This document shows positions 1-17,071 of a stretch of DNA of 64,000 nucleotides, piece after piece. The DNA comes from Allacma fusca (Eukaryota > Arthropoda > Collembola > Symphypleona > Sminthuridae): assembly GCA_947179485.1 (NCBI GenBank), contig OX359247.1:55029131-55093130 (forward strand), given 5' to 3'. A model generated the notes under the pieces. The model searched no databases. It was not told the origin of the DNA and saw only the letters and a program-made list of their open reading frames with translations. Within the stretch, counting starts at the first letter, position 1. Every line of letters starts with the position of its first letter. A program made the translations under genes and the position numbers.

Positions 1-3000
1 CTTTAAAAACCTTTATAGGCAAATCCATAGGATTCCAACCATACACATCATACAGTCCCTATTATAGGATACTAAAATTGTAGATAGGTATAACATAGGG
101 AAAGTGTATCTTTACAATGTACTTATTACCTATACATCAGAGAAATTGTGCTCAGATCAAGAGAATACATATGTATATATGTATAGAGCAAATATATGAA
201 GAGTGCCATTTGCATTGTAACAGGAGGAAGATTCTGATATTACACTATGTGTATACACAGATACATACATGACCCTAGCAATAGGAGCAAAATGCTAAAC
301 ACAAGCCTAAGGCTATGTATTGTAGTGGCACATACTACAGGAGAAGCCAAAAGTGTGGATTGTAGTAGAGAGGAACCCAGCCTTCGACATGAAGCACATA
401 GGGAAGTTTCTAAAGTTGACTCCAGTACATACATATAAGGGACCGGGGAAGTAAACTTAAAAGTTAATATTGGCAGAGCTGAGACAGAGAAAGAACTGTA
501 GGTGTTCCCGGGAACTACTCCTAAACAAGACGGGCTAGGCCCGAAAACACACACTACTACGGATTACGAGCAAGGAGTAATTAATTGAATAAGGAAAGAC
601 GACGACAAGCTACCCAGCTACTCTCAAACTTCACAAAGACAACTAAGTAAGACTAGTATACACACTTGCTCCTGGATATTAGAGAAATAAAGTAGTGGAA
701 AACTCTTCCAATCTCCTACATGGATACAAGTGTAATGTTCTAGATACATAGTTACACCCTCTCCGACTTTCTCTCTCTCTCTATATATAAATCTCTAAAC
801 ATATAAGTATGTGTGTAAATACACGCGGGAACTTATAAATACATTTTGAGGAGAAAAGTAATCATAGAGGCTTCAAATACCCAAAATGATCTACGTACAA
901 AATTATACTGAAATTATAGCTATATGATTACATAGGTATGATATAATGTTCATAGTATATGAACATGGGAGCTATATTTAATATATGCATATATACAAGT
1001 GCATCTGTTAATTACCGAGGAAGCTAAGCAGTGAGAGACAGACTGGAGAAATATATTGGTTGTGTAAGAGAGAGATAGAGAGAGAGAAAGAGAGGACTTT
1101 ACTTTCCCGTATCTCAAATGCAATCAGGAATCATCAATGGAGCGATGAGGGAAGGATATATATTAAATATACACAAACTAATCTAATCTCCGGGCTGATT
1201 ACTCCAAGGTGCTCATCCCTCTCATTTTTATCCACACACATCATCTTGAAAAGAGGCTTCAAAGGTAAACTCTTCCTATATCCCCTCACCACATAAACTA
1301 CTCCTTCCCCCCGACAAATAATCCATAATTCATTCCGGGCTTAAACCAACGTGTAGACCTTCTGGAACACTACTTTCAAAAGGATATGGCATTATCTTTC
1401 TCTGTAGACTTTATATGGGGAGTGTGAGCACTTGAAGCTTATCCTTCCTTGTAACACGGCAAGGGAGCGATGTTCAAATTCAAACTGCACTCTCAATAAT
1501 TACAAATTATGATGTAGGAGATACCACGAGTCAGAATCCAATTCCGCCTTCAAAGACTATAGGCTTCAAAAACTTTTAAAAAAAGAAGAAGAAAAATACT
1601 TACAACAATGCAAACAAACGCCCGCCTACAAATTAATTGCATCATTCTTTGCAGACACTTTCTCCCAAAAAGAAAAATAGTTTTAAAAAATATTAGCTTT
1701 CAAAATATAAGATTTGAAAATAAGTTTACACGGAAATATTAGAACAGGTTTAGAAAAATAAGGTACATTTTGAAGAATATAAATAAAATTGGATACATTA
1801 TGTTTAGACTATGTTCTACACTAAACTGTTCTTAAAAAAAACAAGATTCATTTCCGTTTAAAATATACAAATGATTTACAAATAAATCGATATTTTCAAA
1901 GGATGTGACACATTTTATATTAAATATTACGAAATACGACGAAATTTTCAAGTGACAACAAAATTACATGTTGTAAAGAAGAAGAAAAGAACTTATTTAG
2001 AGGTATTCTTGTTCCAGGAAGTTAACAAACCCTCCTACAAATTATTTAACGCTAGTCCCTAACAAATGACAAGGACAGTCTCTGAGGAGAAGACACGACA
2101 GAACCTCCCAAGAAAAATGTCCACAGAGAGGCGAAACCGGGAATGGAAAGCAGACGCCTGTGACGTTAACAAGTATACACATTTGTATGTAGCAGTTGAT
2201 TCATCATGAGAGACGACCAGGGAACAAGATCGGATTTCCCCGTAACTGTAACACTATGATGTATACATACACATAAAACACGTAGTTTTTCATTCCTCAG
2301 AAAAAAGCTTACATTTTGGGAATTTCTCTTCCAAACAAATTATTCTCTGTATTTTTATGTAGGAAATAGGAAATAGACTATAGTTCTATGTAGGTGCAGG
2401 AATAATAATAACAATAAAAAAGGGGTGCACCGTCTGGACCAATTTGCAATAGTACATAACACCATGTGTAGTTTCTGATTTCATTCACTTGTACTGCGTG
2501 CAATGAGCCTATATATAGAGATTCTCAATAATATATAAGTCAAGTGAATAAATTGCAAAAATACGGGAGGATAAATTCCTAACATTTTTTTAAAGGAACA
2601 AGGTGACGTTTGAAGTAACTAGGAAGTTTTGAAAAGGTTCTACAAAAATAGAATTATTTGTATTGTGCATAGTGAAGTAATAGTGCGATTCTTGAGTGTC
2701 GATTTCCCCTATTTCCGATTAATATCCTCAAGCAGGGCAATAGATTTGTCAGAAGTATTTTCAAAAGAATGTTTCTCATAGCAATAGGAGTAGATTTTTT
2801 TCAAGGAGGATGATAAGGAGGAATTCCGTTGGAAACAGAATAAAAAACTAACACAACTCTCACAAGTGAACCAGCTAAAGTTGCCGCATCCAACATATGT
2901 AACTTGTACGAGAGAGCACGCGAGAAGGGGGATAAGTTACAGAGGTTCGTTCAGACCTACGAATTCTTTACTCTGAACTTATCAGTAACCCAAACTGAAA

Positions 3001-3801
3001 ATCTCAAATAAACGTATCTATTATGGGTTTGAACCTAAGTATTTGGCTTTAAAATAATTCCTGTCAAGTTTGAGTTTCTGAAGAAATATCCATTCAAGAT
3101 ATAAACATCAGCTCTACCTAAACTTTAATATTCTGATAACTGTAACTTTAAACTGAAACAATTGAAATGTCTAAAATTGTTCTTGAGTAATTATTTTAAA
3201 CATTACAATAAAACATCAGCACGAACAAGAATTTAATGTTCCGTTTATCAGTCTTTAACTTGCATGTACCGAACAAGGTATAAAGAAAAATGGTCAACCC
3301 GAGCCTGATCTAAACTTGACTTGAAAATGCCAAGTATTACTTGTACTTGAGCCCAGCTCTGAAAGTTTCTTGGAAAAAAGTATAGAGTTCACTTTGAAAA
3401 ATCCTCAATGACAACCTGGTACCTGTTGATATACATACGCCATATTATTTCTCTATACATTTTTGAAGCCTCAGACGCTATATATCTACTTGTGTATTTT
3501 TTCTGCTTTTGCTATGGTAATCGGCCCTCCTCCACTCCGAATCCAATACTCTCACTCTCTGAAACTCTCTTTCTGCTTCTGCAATTTCCTATAAGTATGT
3601 ATCTTTCAACAGTTGCAAGTTTTCTTGCTTCGCTTCCTCTCTTCCATACGGTGAATACACGGTTTCGACTCAGCTCAGCTCATAAATCTCAAAGTAGCAG
3701 GGACAGAGGGATGTGAGGTGAAGTGAGAGTCACTAGGACGACGGAGGTGTACAAAGAGGAGATATAGAGTTCCACCTCAGAGTCAACTAAGAATCACATA
3801 C
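1..3801. other. Non-coding stretch, probably a large membralin intron
   Basis: No convincing coding exon was found on either strand. The membralin reading frame on the minus strand leaves its last visible exon at a GT donor at 3801-3800, and the conserved C-terminal part of that family could not be found below it. The stretch is therefore most simply read as intron running off the window. It contains AT-rich DNA and two short simple-sequence runs: CT-rich at about 770-783 and GA-rich at about 1070-1096. The short open frames here have no domain or splice context. Confidence 0.5.
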
Positions 3802-6962
<3,161 letters not shown>

Positions 6963-9900
6963 CTTTATTTATTCAGCCTTCAGTTCTTTCTCTTTCAGTT
7001 TTTTTGATAGTTACAGTCCCAGGGGCCAGCGTGAATCTTCTGCGACATTAAAGCGTATATAATTAACTTAATTTTTATCAACAATTTAACGTAAAAAAAT
7101 TATTTGATTCCAAACGAAAACATTCTATGTTTCAACCATGTCACATTTTCGTGAAAGTGACAATTCCCTTTACTTCGCATGTATGTTTTCGCAAACAAAA
7201 TATTTATCAAATTTTAAAATTAATTACCTTCATAATAGAACATAGAATAATAATCCAAGTCCAAGATTCTCAATCACGGAGTTTTCGTTCAAAAATGGAT
7301 TAGTCACCAGTCCAGGTAATCAAGTACTGACGCGACAATACAAATTAAGAAAAAGGCCCTAATACAAATAATAATAACTTGTGACCGTGTCTAAATCTAA
7401 ACTGTGATAAGAAGTCCCAGCGTCAACTATCACAATAATCTTATCACATTTTCTGACTCGCCACAACAAGCTCCGTCCTTCACAATTAATGTTGTTTTCG
7501 ATTTTATTTAGTCCAAGTAATCTCCCAAAATTTCAGACCTGCCATATCAAATCATATAAATGAATTTTAATAATTAATTACACATTTACTTCAGGAACTT
7601 TCAGTACAAAGACACATAAGAATACAATTCGCCTTATGCCCTTATTACATAGCACGTATGCATTTGAGTTTACACATAACACGAGAACTACACACGGACA
7701 GTATCGCGCCCGGGACCAGATCAATAATTATATTTCATACCCAGGTACTCATCATATAATAATACCCAACAGAAACATTTATCAAGACTCAAGCAAAACT
7801 ATACGTTTACTTTCAATAAGAAACGAGAAGCCTTCTAGTGCCTGCACACTCGCTATGAAATAAGTTTGTTCATTATATCGTAAGTTTCGGTTAACTACTT
7901 TGAGAAACCGCTGCGCTGTCGGCACACAATCCTTCCTGAATAATTTAAAATAGCACTTGTTTTTCTTGCCCACACATATATCTTTTGCTTATATCACCTT
8001 CGTTTTTAGAACAAGTTCCACTACCACCCCTACATTCCACTTACAATAAAAAGAATCTAATGCACACACAACATATATACTAATAGATGAAGAAATATTG
8101 ACAGATTAACGTACACAATTGGCGATACTAATAACTGAAATGCAAGAGTCCTCTGGCCCACTCGGGCTGTCCAAGAACCATCCCAACCGCTTAAATATTT
8201 ATATCCTTTTAAGCACAACTCGGGATAAGGAGCAGTCCATCCGTGTAGCTCTTTGAAAAAAACAGAATTTATCAGTAAACAATACAAAAATTACAGTAAC
8301 TTCACATTCGCTAATGGTCCCACATACTCCTACTTAAAAAACCTTTTCCTAATAAAATAATACTGAGAAAATACTATTTCCGACAAAATACTTCTCCCTA
8401 AAACAAATATCCTTCAAAAAATATCCTGTAGCAATCAAAACCACAAAATTGCTCAATAAAATATTACCCAACAAAATATCCTTCAACGAATTTACAATAT
8501 CATGTATTAAGATGTATACATATGTACTTATTTCGTGTCCAGAATTATAACTTAAATTTTGTAAAACCTCCATATTAAATATTCTTACCTTAATTAACAC
8601 TAGAAACTTACCTTTATATAATTCACAGTCGGACGACCGTATATAAATGATAATGACTGTTAAGAAATTAGATGACTTGTAAATAATCCTAAAGAGATAC
8701 GCCTTGGATTGTTGTCGCTACTGTTGTTCCAGTTGTTGACTGATGATTGTTGTTTTTGTGATTATGGCCGCCCTTTATAATTTACAACTTGGGATCTGAA
8801 TAGAGAAATAACAATTTTTAGAATCCTCCTTTTTTCGGATTTGAAATATTTTTGACTGTTCAACAACCGGCTACATATTTATTAAATGGCAGAATTCAAA
8901 ATTCCTTCTGGCTCGAACTCAAAATCACGATCAAATCTCATTGTATGGAATAAAAACAAAAGGTATTTTACGTTCCAGCCTTAATTTATTGCTAACTTAA
9001 AAACCAAATAATTATTTCTCTGGATTTTGTTTGGCTGCCCGTATCTTCTGTTTTTTTTATTAGAGTTCACTATTCACTAAATTTAAAATTACTTTTTATA
9101 CACGAAAGTTTTTTTAACCGATCCTCAGCGTCAAATCAAAGTGTAATTCGAATAATTAAATTGTTGACGTTGACACTGTACATATTTAATTAAAGTCCAA
9201 CCTCCAACCCGTTGAAAAATGATCTTCGTAGCGCCTTCAGTGTCTCATGTAGAATCGGACAATTATCAATAGATATATTCAATTTCCACAGATCTTCCTT
9301 AACCACTTTCCTATAGTTATCGTTAGAAGAAGGATCTCCCAAACAAATTATACCAACTCGGAATCTGTCTGATCTAATCCGAAAATCTGAACTCATCACT
9401 TCGAAAAGGAGTTTGAGTTTTTAGCACTTACTTCATAGGAATTTTGAAGTCTGCCGCGCGGGAATTATAGTCGCTTCGAGAGCTTCATGGTAGATGACAG
9501 TAGCACTACAAGAATACGGGAGGGTTTTGTTACAAGTATTCTCATCCGGACACTAATCCCTATTATGGATAAATAATTTGACCCCAATTGACCCTTCCCT
9601 TTTTAATTCCCATGCTCGAGAGGAATTAAATTATTGTAATTACTTGGCAGTGTTCAAGATATTAGAAGTGTGGTGAGGGGCAATTGAAGGAGTAATTACA
9701 AATAATGGGGCACTGTGAGACAATAATTGGACAGCTGTAGTTTTACCTAAACCAGTTGTTATATATTTTTATATTTGTATATTAGTTCTCGGGTTGGAAT
9801 TCTGCAGTTGGTCAACTATGAATTTTTTGTAATATTGACATATGTACTTATATGTATGGGTAAGTTATAGGTATAATTACTTGGGGTCAACCAAGGGGTA

Positions 9901-10424
9901 AACATGTTCATTTTTTATGGGCCCACGCTTTGAGGACTCGAAATGTTAGATTATTGATAGGCATAATTGCTTTTAGGAATGTTAATTAGTGAAAGAATCA
10001 TTTTTCATTTTTTTTGGATAATATTGTAAAAACAAGTAGAATAAAATATTTGATTGTCCGGAAAATTTATGATCATTGTTGGTGTCAGACGTACATAATG
10101 TCTACGTTAAGAAATGCATGATTCCGGATTCCAGTACTTTCCGTATTAAACTAATTGGCAAAATATTATTTTATTTTTGTTAAAGTTTGGTCAAAAGTTA
10201 GTTCCAAGTGCTGAAATTGTTTGGGTTCAGACGACAAGGGCCAAGTTGGCGAAACTTCCGAATAACATTTTTAATTAGCCTTTATGTACAGCACCAGTTG
10301 AAGGGTACAATGTACATCAAAAATGTGTGTACTGTGAATTTCTTAAACGGAAGTCATTTGATGAGATTTAATAAAGGGTGATGTTCAAAATGAAAATTCT
10401 AGATCAGAATGTTTTTCGTTTCAT
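6963..10424. other. Intergenic region between membralin and the acyltransferase gene
   Basis: This stretch includes the upstream side of membralin (minus strand) and the downstream side of the acyltransferase gene. Short open frames at 7782-7973, 8057-8287 and 9190-9399 on the minus strand show no recognisable domain. An AT-rich patch near 8380-8490 repeats an AAAATATCCTTCAA-like word several times. No RNA gene or intact transposon was recognised. Confidence 0.4.
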
Positions 10425-10430
10425 TTTATT
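10425..10430 (-). promoter_or_regulatory. Poly(A) signal of the WS/DGAT gene
   Basis: TTTATT on the plus strand reads AATAAA on the minus strand, about 170 bases past the stop codon of the acyltransferase gene. It is the first canonical signal seen downstream of that stop. Confidence 0.5.
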
Positions 10431-10599
10431 AGCATTGCCGTTCAGAAGGATGTCCCGAAAAGAAACTAATGCAATTGTCTTCGTAAATAAAAAGGAGTTA
10501 ATTATAATTAATTAATAGAAAATCAGTGCTAAAAATCTCAAGTAATTGCCTTAATCTTTAAATTAATTCTTTGAGTAATAATTTAGAACTGGGTGTCTG

Positions 10600-12708
10600 T
10601 CAAACAACGTTATTGGCATTTTCCGTATCTTCAGACACTCCGTACAACAAATTGTAGAAATCTTCTTCAATGTATGTCCCGAGCTTCTTAAAAATTTCTT
10701 CAGATGGAAATACGCTCTTGTCAATGTTCACAACTATTCTCTGCATTCCGCCAAGACCTATCATGAAGACATTGGCTCCTGAGGAATTTAAATGAGACAA
10801 ACTTAGATTCTGAATTTAATAGTATTTAGTAGAAATATTTGAATATTCGAAGACGTAACGTAGGAAAAAAATTAAAGATTGTTTCAGTTTTATGAAAACT
10901 TTTTGGGAGAGTTATCTTAATTAATTTATCTCCAAATTAGTTCGACAAGTTATATGTACATACATGTTAATAAGGTAAGAACTCACCACATCTGACTTCA
11001 CTAGTGCCACACCCGAAGATAACATCAGGGACCGGGCAATCCTGAAAGACAGGAGCATCAGGCGGGACTGGGAAATTGGAGGCCATGACGGCCGAATTTA
11101 TCAAGTGTTTAATGAGGTGTCGACAATTTTTTGGCATGAGTCCGAACATTCCCACAATGAGGTCACTAGCGATAGGAGTTAGGGAGGATCGAAGATCCAT
11201 CAGATCCTTCTGAATCTCTTTGAGGCGAATGACCACGGATCTTTGTTTAATTGGCAGTGTTGTGAAGATCCACATCCTGAAAGCACCAATTACTTATATG
11301 ATTCCCACAAAATTTGCATCAGCTTTTCCTGGATTCTCAAAACCAAGCAAGTTTCTCTATAAAATGCTTACTATAAATATACAATACACTTTCTTTGTAA
11401 GAGCCCCCTGTAGAAGTAAAAAATTCCATTAAACAACTCCTTTTTACCTCGACCTGATAGTAAATGGATTTTTTTAAAATTGGACATGAGTTCAAATATT
11501 TGTGCCCATATTTAAAAAACGCTAAGGATTTCTCTTACACATTAGTGAAAATAAACTGGGGTTGCTTATTTTTGGAAGGAATTCGCGAACCTTATACAAA
11601 GCAAGCCTATAGTTATACAAAGCGCTGTGGGCATCGAAATGTAAAGAGAAACTCACATATGATTAACCATCCCTGGCGGATGATTGGGTTTCGGGACAGG
11701 ATTAAAGCAAGCCATTTTTTCCGGGATCTTCTGTCCCGCCTCTTCCATGACCCTCTGGATGCCGCCACTGGTCGCTGCATATAAAACTGCCAGGTAACTC
11801 ACTTGATACTTTTGCTTAATCTCCTTCACTAAACTCACTGGGATGGGTTTGGTGAAACTTGTGTAATAAGTCTTGGACAACTCCACATTTCTAGGGTGCC
11901 AAGCCGTATTAATGTCCAAGGACCGGGTGAAATTATCCGCCAGGTCATAGCACAATTTAAAGGGAAAAATGAAAAAGAAGAAAATTCGGAAGCAAACACT
12001 TTTCTTCGGGTAACTTGGCACTGCCGAAGGTTTGTAGTCCAAGCCCATGTCCTGCAATAATTGAGCTGAACTATGACCATCTCCGATCCCATGATGGAAT
12101 CTACTCACAAAAACCATCTTCTCCGTCCCGTGATCCTCCTCCGTCTTGAAATTGTATATTAGCAGGAATTCCCAAGGACTTTGGTTTTTCGTCCAAGGTG
12201 CTGATAAAAAATCACCCATGATTCGTCGAAGATCTTCTTCAACACAAACATTCCCAAATTGCATTTTCGGATGTTTCAAGCCGTAGTCGTAGATTCTGAC
12301 GTGATTCTCAATTTTGAAATCCTTATCCCACTGCCAAAACGCATAGCCCATAAAATTTGTGTAAGTTTGCTGGAGCCTGGAGTAGATCCCTTGACCATCC
12401 TCAGATTTCTTATTTATCACGCGCTCTGTGACTAAGCTCCGGAACTGCTCTAAACTTACTCTCCCGTGAATGATTTTGTAGGAGAGTAAATTCAACGAGG
12501 GCTTTTCTGGTGTGTCGAGCATAAAAACCGATGTTAGGCCAGTAATAAAACCACAGAGATCCGGGCGGAAAATTTTAGCACACACCCACACTATGCAACG
12601 GTATGGAAAAATTAGGGCCGTCAGAGCAAATAGTAAAATCATACCGAACCCTGCAATCACTCCAGCAATTGTCACTATAACTGGGCGGATTAGCAACTTT
12701 AAATTCAT
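10600..12708 (-). CDS. WS/DGAT-family O-acyltransferase (wax ester synthase / diacylglycerol acyltransferase-like)
   Basis: Predicted to transfer an acyl group from acyl-CoA to a fatty alcohol or diacylglycerol, making wax esters or triacylglycerol. Three exons, 12708-11657, 11276-10987 and 10778-10600, join in phase to 506 residues, a normal length for the family. An N-terminal hydrophobic stretch (about 8-45) suggests membrane anchoring. The catalytic motif HHGIGDG (HHxxxDG) is at residues 205-211. SPWEFLL resembles the PLW motif, and ASNFPVP stands where family members have an SNVPGP-like motif. A second hydrophobic run follows the catalytic domain at about residues 236-248. Donors and acceptors are all GT-AG. 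The stop TGA is at 10602-10600. Arthropods carry WS/DGAT genes and surface wax esters are one possible product, but the substrate cannot be read from sequence. Family call is firm; the choice between wax ester and triacylglycerol synthesis is open. Confidence 0.92.
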
Positions 12709-12799
12709 TTCTAATTTTAAGACTTAATTTATTAGTGAAATAAATTAGGAATAAGAATAGAGGGGTGTGAACGTAAGGAGACTCTCGGGACATCTAAGT

Positions 12800-15197
12800 A
12801 AATAATGGTGTCAAGAAACTCTCTGTCCGCTGGCTCCAAGTGTCATTGGGTCCACTTTCTTGTCTCCGTAAATGTGGTAAGTGTAACAGTGACACAATTT
12901 GAAAACAATTGTCAGCACTTGCTTAAGTGATGTGTTTGATTTAGAAATAAATTTATTATTTCCTGTCACGGTTAAGACTCAGGGTATAACCAGTTTCCAA
13001 TTTCAGGTTTCAGTACCCTTTAAAATTAAGTATTTTATTTAAGGAATAAATAATTAAAAATTGAACTACCAAATTCTGAACACAACCTGGTAAGAATTCA
13101 CAGTTACTTATTGTCTTGAGTCAGGAATGGTTTTTACTAGAGTGATATTTAATTTTTAATAGGCTCCTTGAATTTAAATTTCAAGCCCAAAATGCTCCTT
13201 AACTTTAATTTTACGAATGGTCACCAAATGCTAGAGGGTATGCATTTTGTAGTCAAGTTCCCAAGGCACATAGGTCCTGTTACTCACGGCGTCAATGTAG
13301 GTGACAATATGTCAAAAATATTGACAGGGACAAAGAATGCTAAGGGACATCCGTTAAGCATAAAATTTTATATTTAGAGTTTTTTTAATTCCCTAAGTTG
13401 CCCTGACTCCGAACCCTTTGGTTTGTATTCCGAGTAGAAAGTAATCCCAATTTAGCATATGCAAGAAATAGACAGAGAGTGTGTGTGTGGACCCTCTGTA
13501 GTAATGTGTATTTATCTAATGCAGGATCTCCAACATTTGTATCTCTGTACGTACATATAAGTTCTATTTCATATCGTATGCATTTATCTGAACTACAAAG
13601 CACGTGCTCCTTTAGTGCTGTCTTTATTTCAGTACTAATGAATAACATCTGTGAATTTACTATCTGAAGAATTCAAGCCTACTCTAGCACACAAATTGAA
13701 TCTAATGAGTACATACTAGTGGAGCGGATGGTTTTGGCGATTCTTTGCAAACTCCATAAAAATGATAGGACTGTTTTGTCACCAGAAACCAATCCGGGAT
13801 AGAACATCCAACGAAATACCTTCTCAGATTTTGCTCTAAATATCAATCCCAAAACCGTAGGACTATTCCAATTCTTTGTAAATGCCCAAGCGTGAACTAT
13901 TTCACAATAATACATGCAAAAAGATTTAAATCCGAATACTGGTATTGATGAAGACTGAAGTGATTGTGCTGAAAAATAGTGCTTTGAAATGCAATAATCA
14001 TTTATAAAAGAAATTGTAGACAACCAATTGTAACGTTACTGCTGATAAAATATACTTGTGCAACCCATGTATGGAGAATCTAGTCTACGGATTGTGAATT
14101 AATTTGTGACGGCAACTTATGTTGACAAATATTGGCAATACAATCTATGTATATGTATGGAGTCATAATAGTCACTTTCCAACTCACCATGAAACTTATC
14201 AAATCAAAGTAAAATTTTCTGTTAGTTCCTCCCAATTTCCTCATTATTTCATGTGAATAGAGCATAAATCCTGAAAAAATTTAATTTGTGGTTGAATATC
14301 ATGTTAAGTTGTAGTAAGGAAGACAAAATAGTGGAAAATAAGACAATAAGCCTGTAATAATAATTACTAGTAAAGGACGAAAGGGTAAAATGTTGACAGT
14401 ACACGCTCTCTATACAACAGCACTCTTTAAAAAAGAGCAAAATTCATCTGTTACTTCAGTACTGGAATTTATGGGTATGCAAACGAAATATTTTTGCTTA
14501 CAGACAAAATGCTCTTTTAATGGCGGATCTCTGTACTGTATTCGTTACAATTCCACGTCAGGTCTCAATCCTGGTTATGCGTTCTTCCTGAATACACCAA
14601 AATCGGGTTAATGTTGGCATGGTTGTGTATTATGTTTGCATTTGACTTATAAAACAAAATTGGCATTATAACAGTTATCAAGATTAAGTCATGTGTTTTT
14701 ATCAAAAGTTTATTTTAGTTTAAAGACAAATAATTTTTATTTTTGCTAGACATTCCATTTTGATCTATAGCTTCACTTTCATTGGAGACTCATTGTCAAC
14801 GCGTCTCCAGCAAAAGTGAATCCATTATCAATTTAAACGTAGTTGATCAATCTGGAGCTCAGTTTCTAGGAATATTCGATAGGATAAAGACGCAGTTAAG
14901 TTAGCTCTAGCTCTCATATGATATGTAAGCTAAATACGTCCATCCCTATTTTTTCTCTAAGTTCGTTTAAGATTAAGTTGAATACTTTCCAAAAACAAAT
15001 TGTTGGCATATATTTAGGTAGGCATTATATAAGGGACTATAGATAATCCATTATTTAATACTACTTACTTAAAATAGTTCCATAATTTAGCTATAGATTC
15101 TGTAAAAAAACAAAATAGGATACTCTAGCCAGATCTTCTATTTAGCGTATTAAACATTAAGGCATAAACTTAGATCTCGATTTAAAATAGCTCAAAG
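12800..15197. other. Intergenic, no recognised gene
   Basis: Two divergent genes flank this stretch, so it should hold promoters for both the acyltransferase (minus) and the helical protein gene (plus). Open frames at 13679-14023 (minus) and 14390-14611 (plus) lack splice context and known motifs. Nothing else was recognised. Confidence 0.4.
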
Positions 15198-17071
15198 ATG
15201 CGGGTCCAATCTAGTAATACTATATTAGAGGCATTAGAAGCAAAATATAACCTGGATGACAAAATGTAAGTGTGCATTTGTGCAATATACAACTTATAGA
15301 TATTAGATGGTGATGGCTTGATAAAATTAACGGTGATTGACAATTGACACTAACTTGCCTGTACAATTACTTCAATAGTAAAATCTATGACCAGTTCATC
15401 GAGCGACAGATGAGCGCGACTCAATCCGAGGAAACTCGAAATTTTTTAATTCCGATTTGGCGTCTCCGGTCAAGTTTCAACGATGCCTTGCGTCCCATTG
15501 AGGAAAGCATGGTCACTTCTCTGCTTTGCCGGGAGAAAATGGTCCTGGCCACTGCTGCGATAAAAGGTCTAAAATAGTGTTTAAATACTCTCAAATACAC
15601 TCCAAGGAATTGACATCATAGGAAATTTTGCTCTGAAACACATCTTCTAAAATTAATAGTTTTTACCTTAAAAAAATGCCCTTGCATTTTAAATGGTTGG
15701 CGGGACCAGGTATTTAAGTGTGTTCGGGAGAAAAATAATGAGAAATAAATACAGCAAACACCGATGCATAATTACAAAGTGTCTCAATGTGTCCCATTTT
15801 AAATTTTTGTCCGTAAGAGGAAGTAATTATAATAGGAAAGTTTGGCTCCTTTTAGGGTTGCTCAACTGACATTCAAAAGTTTATAATAATTTTTTATTAT
15901 AATTTGTATAATTGAAGATCTGCTTTATATTTTAGCTGGTCGAGTTCAGGACGACAACGTATTCCACATGATGGCTGAAACTCGCAAGTGCTACAAAAAT
16001 TACGAGGAATATTTGCGTCGACTCAAGCAGCTGTACACGCGAACGAAACATATCTTCAATACAATTTCCTACCATAAATTAGATGTTTTGGATGAATATG
16101 CGGAAGTACATGATTTCGACCCCATCGCTGTCCGACATCACTACAACAGGATCGTCTTCGTCCTAGAGATGTCGCTGGTCATTGGAGAGTCCATCCTCGA
16201 TGCAATGAAGAATGCGAAGAGTGTAGTAAAATGCGCACGGGAGAATCTTGAGACAATGTCCGAATGTTACAAGAATATCATTCATCTCCAGCAATTAGAA
16301 GCCGATAGCATTATTTTCCCACGACATCTAACCACAAGTAGCTCCTCAAACTCAAGTAATACTCATCCTAGCATGGAAAGCGATTGCTCCCGAAAAATTC
16401 CCGCATCGAAGCAAATTAGAACTACACCGATTCAAAGAATCCCTCTAAGCGCAAAACCCACCATCAAAGAATTATTTCCATCGGATTCTTCATCAGAGCC
16501 CAAATCCCCAGCATTAATTCGAATCGCAATGAAAAAGCCCAGAGTGTTGACTCCACATGAAATCTCCGTTGTAAGTTACCGCGCCAAAGCCACTAAATCA
16601 ACCGATGAGAGCAGTGCATCGAGCGTAGGCGCCAGTTTAAATAGTAGCGCTGAAAATATTCAGAGGCTCAATAACGCCACTTTAGACATGCATTCAGGTA
16701 CAGATTCGTCCAGACATTCGGGTACCACTAGCTCCACTTTAATTCGAATTTCCTCCTTGCCTGTGACGTCCGTAGAAGAGTTCCAGGCGCTGAAAAAATC
16801 CCGCGGGAAGATCATATCTGAGCGCAACACCTTACATGAACCTATTTTCGTTAAATTTGAAGCCCCATCAAGTTCGGTGGAATACCCAGATGTAGGGAGT
16901 CCTATTATCAGATATGAGTCTTCTATGGGCATGGGTTGTGAGTGTAGAGAATTAAATTCACATGAAGAAAATCACACGAAATCTAAATCAAGACGTTCCG
17001 AAACCAGTTCAAAATCCAAAGCTCGTTTGATTACATTAAGAAAGTGTGGGGGTAAAATCTCTAAGAGATAG
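15198..17071 (+). CDS. Unrecognised helical protein with Ser-rich basic tail (paralogue A)
   Basis: Function unknown. Three exons, 15198-15265, 15379-15566 and 15936-17071, join in phase (2, then 1) to 463 residues; the second donor (G|GTCTAA) is weak. Residues about 22-210 are predicted helical, without a signal peptide or membrane span, and rich in Lys, Arg, Glu and Tyr. The remaining 250 residues are Ser/Thr-rich and end in a basic segment (KSKSRRSE, LRKCGGKISKR), suggesting a disordered, possibly nuclear tail. The helical part aligns with the single-exon product at 50688-51255: both start an exon in phase 2, both reach the motif IWRL exactly 29 residues later, and both contain a matching LxxxYxxxxxxxxxxxYxK segment. 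This points to a small divergent family. A BAR-like or other helical-bundle fold is possible but not supported by any motif. Confidence 0.75.

Noticed and set aside
9190..9399. Minus-strand 69-codon frame downstream of the acyltransferase
   Set aside because: The acyltransferase already ends at 10600 and this frame shows no resemblance to the family.
13679..14023. 114-codon minus-strand frame
   Set aside because: No motif, no splice context and residue composition typical of random AT-rich translation.
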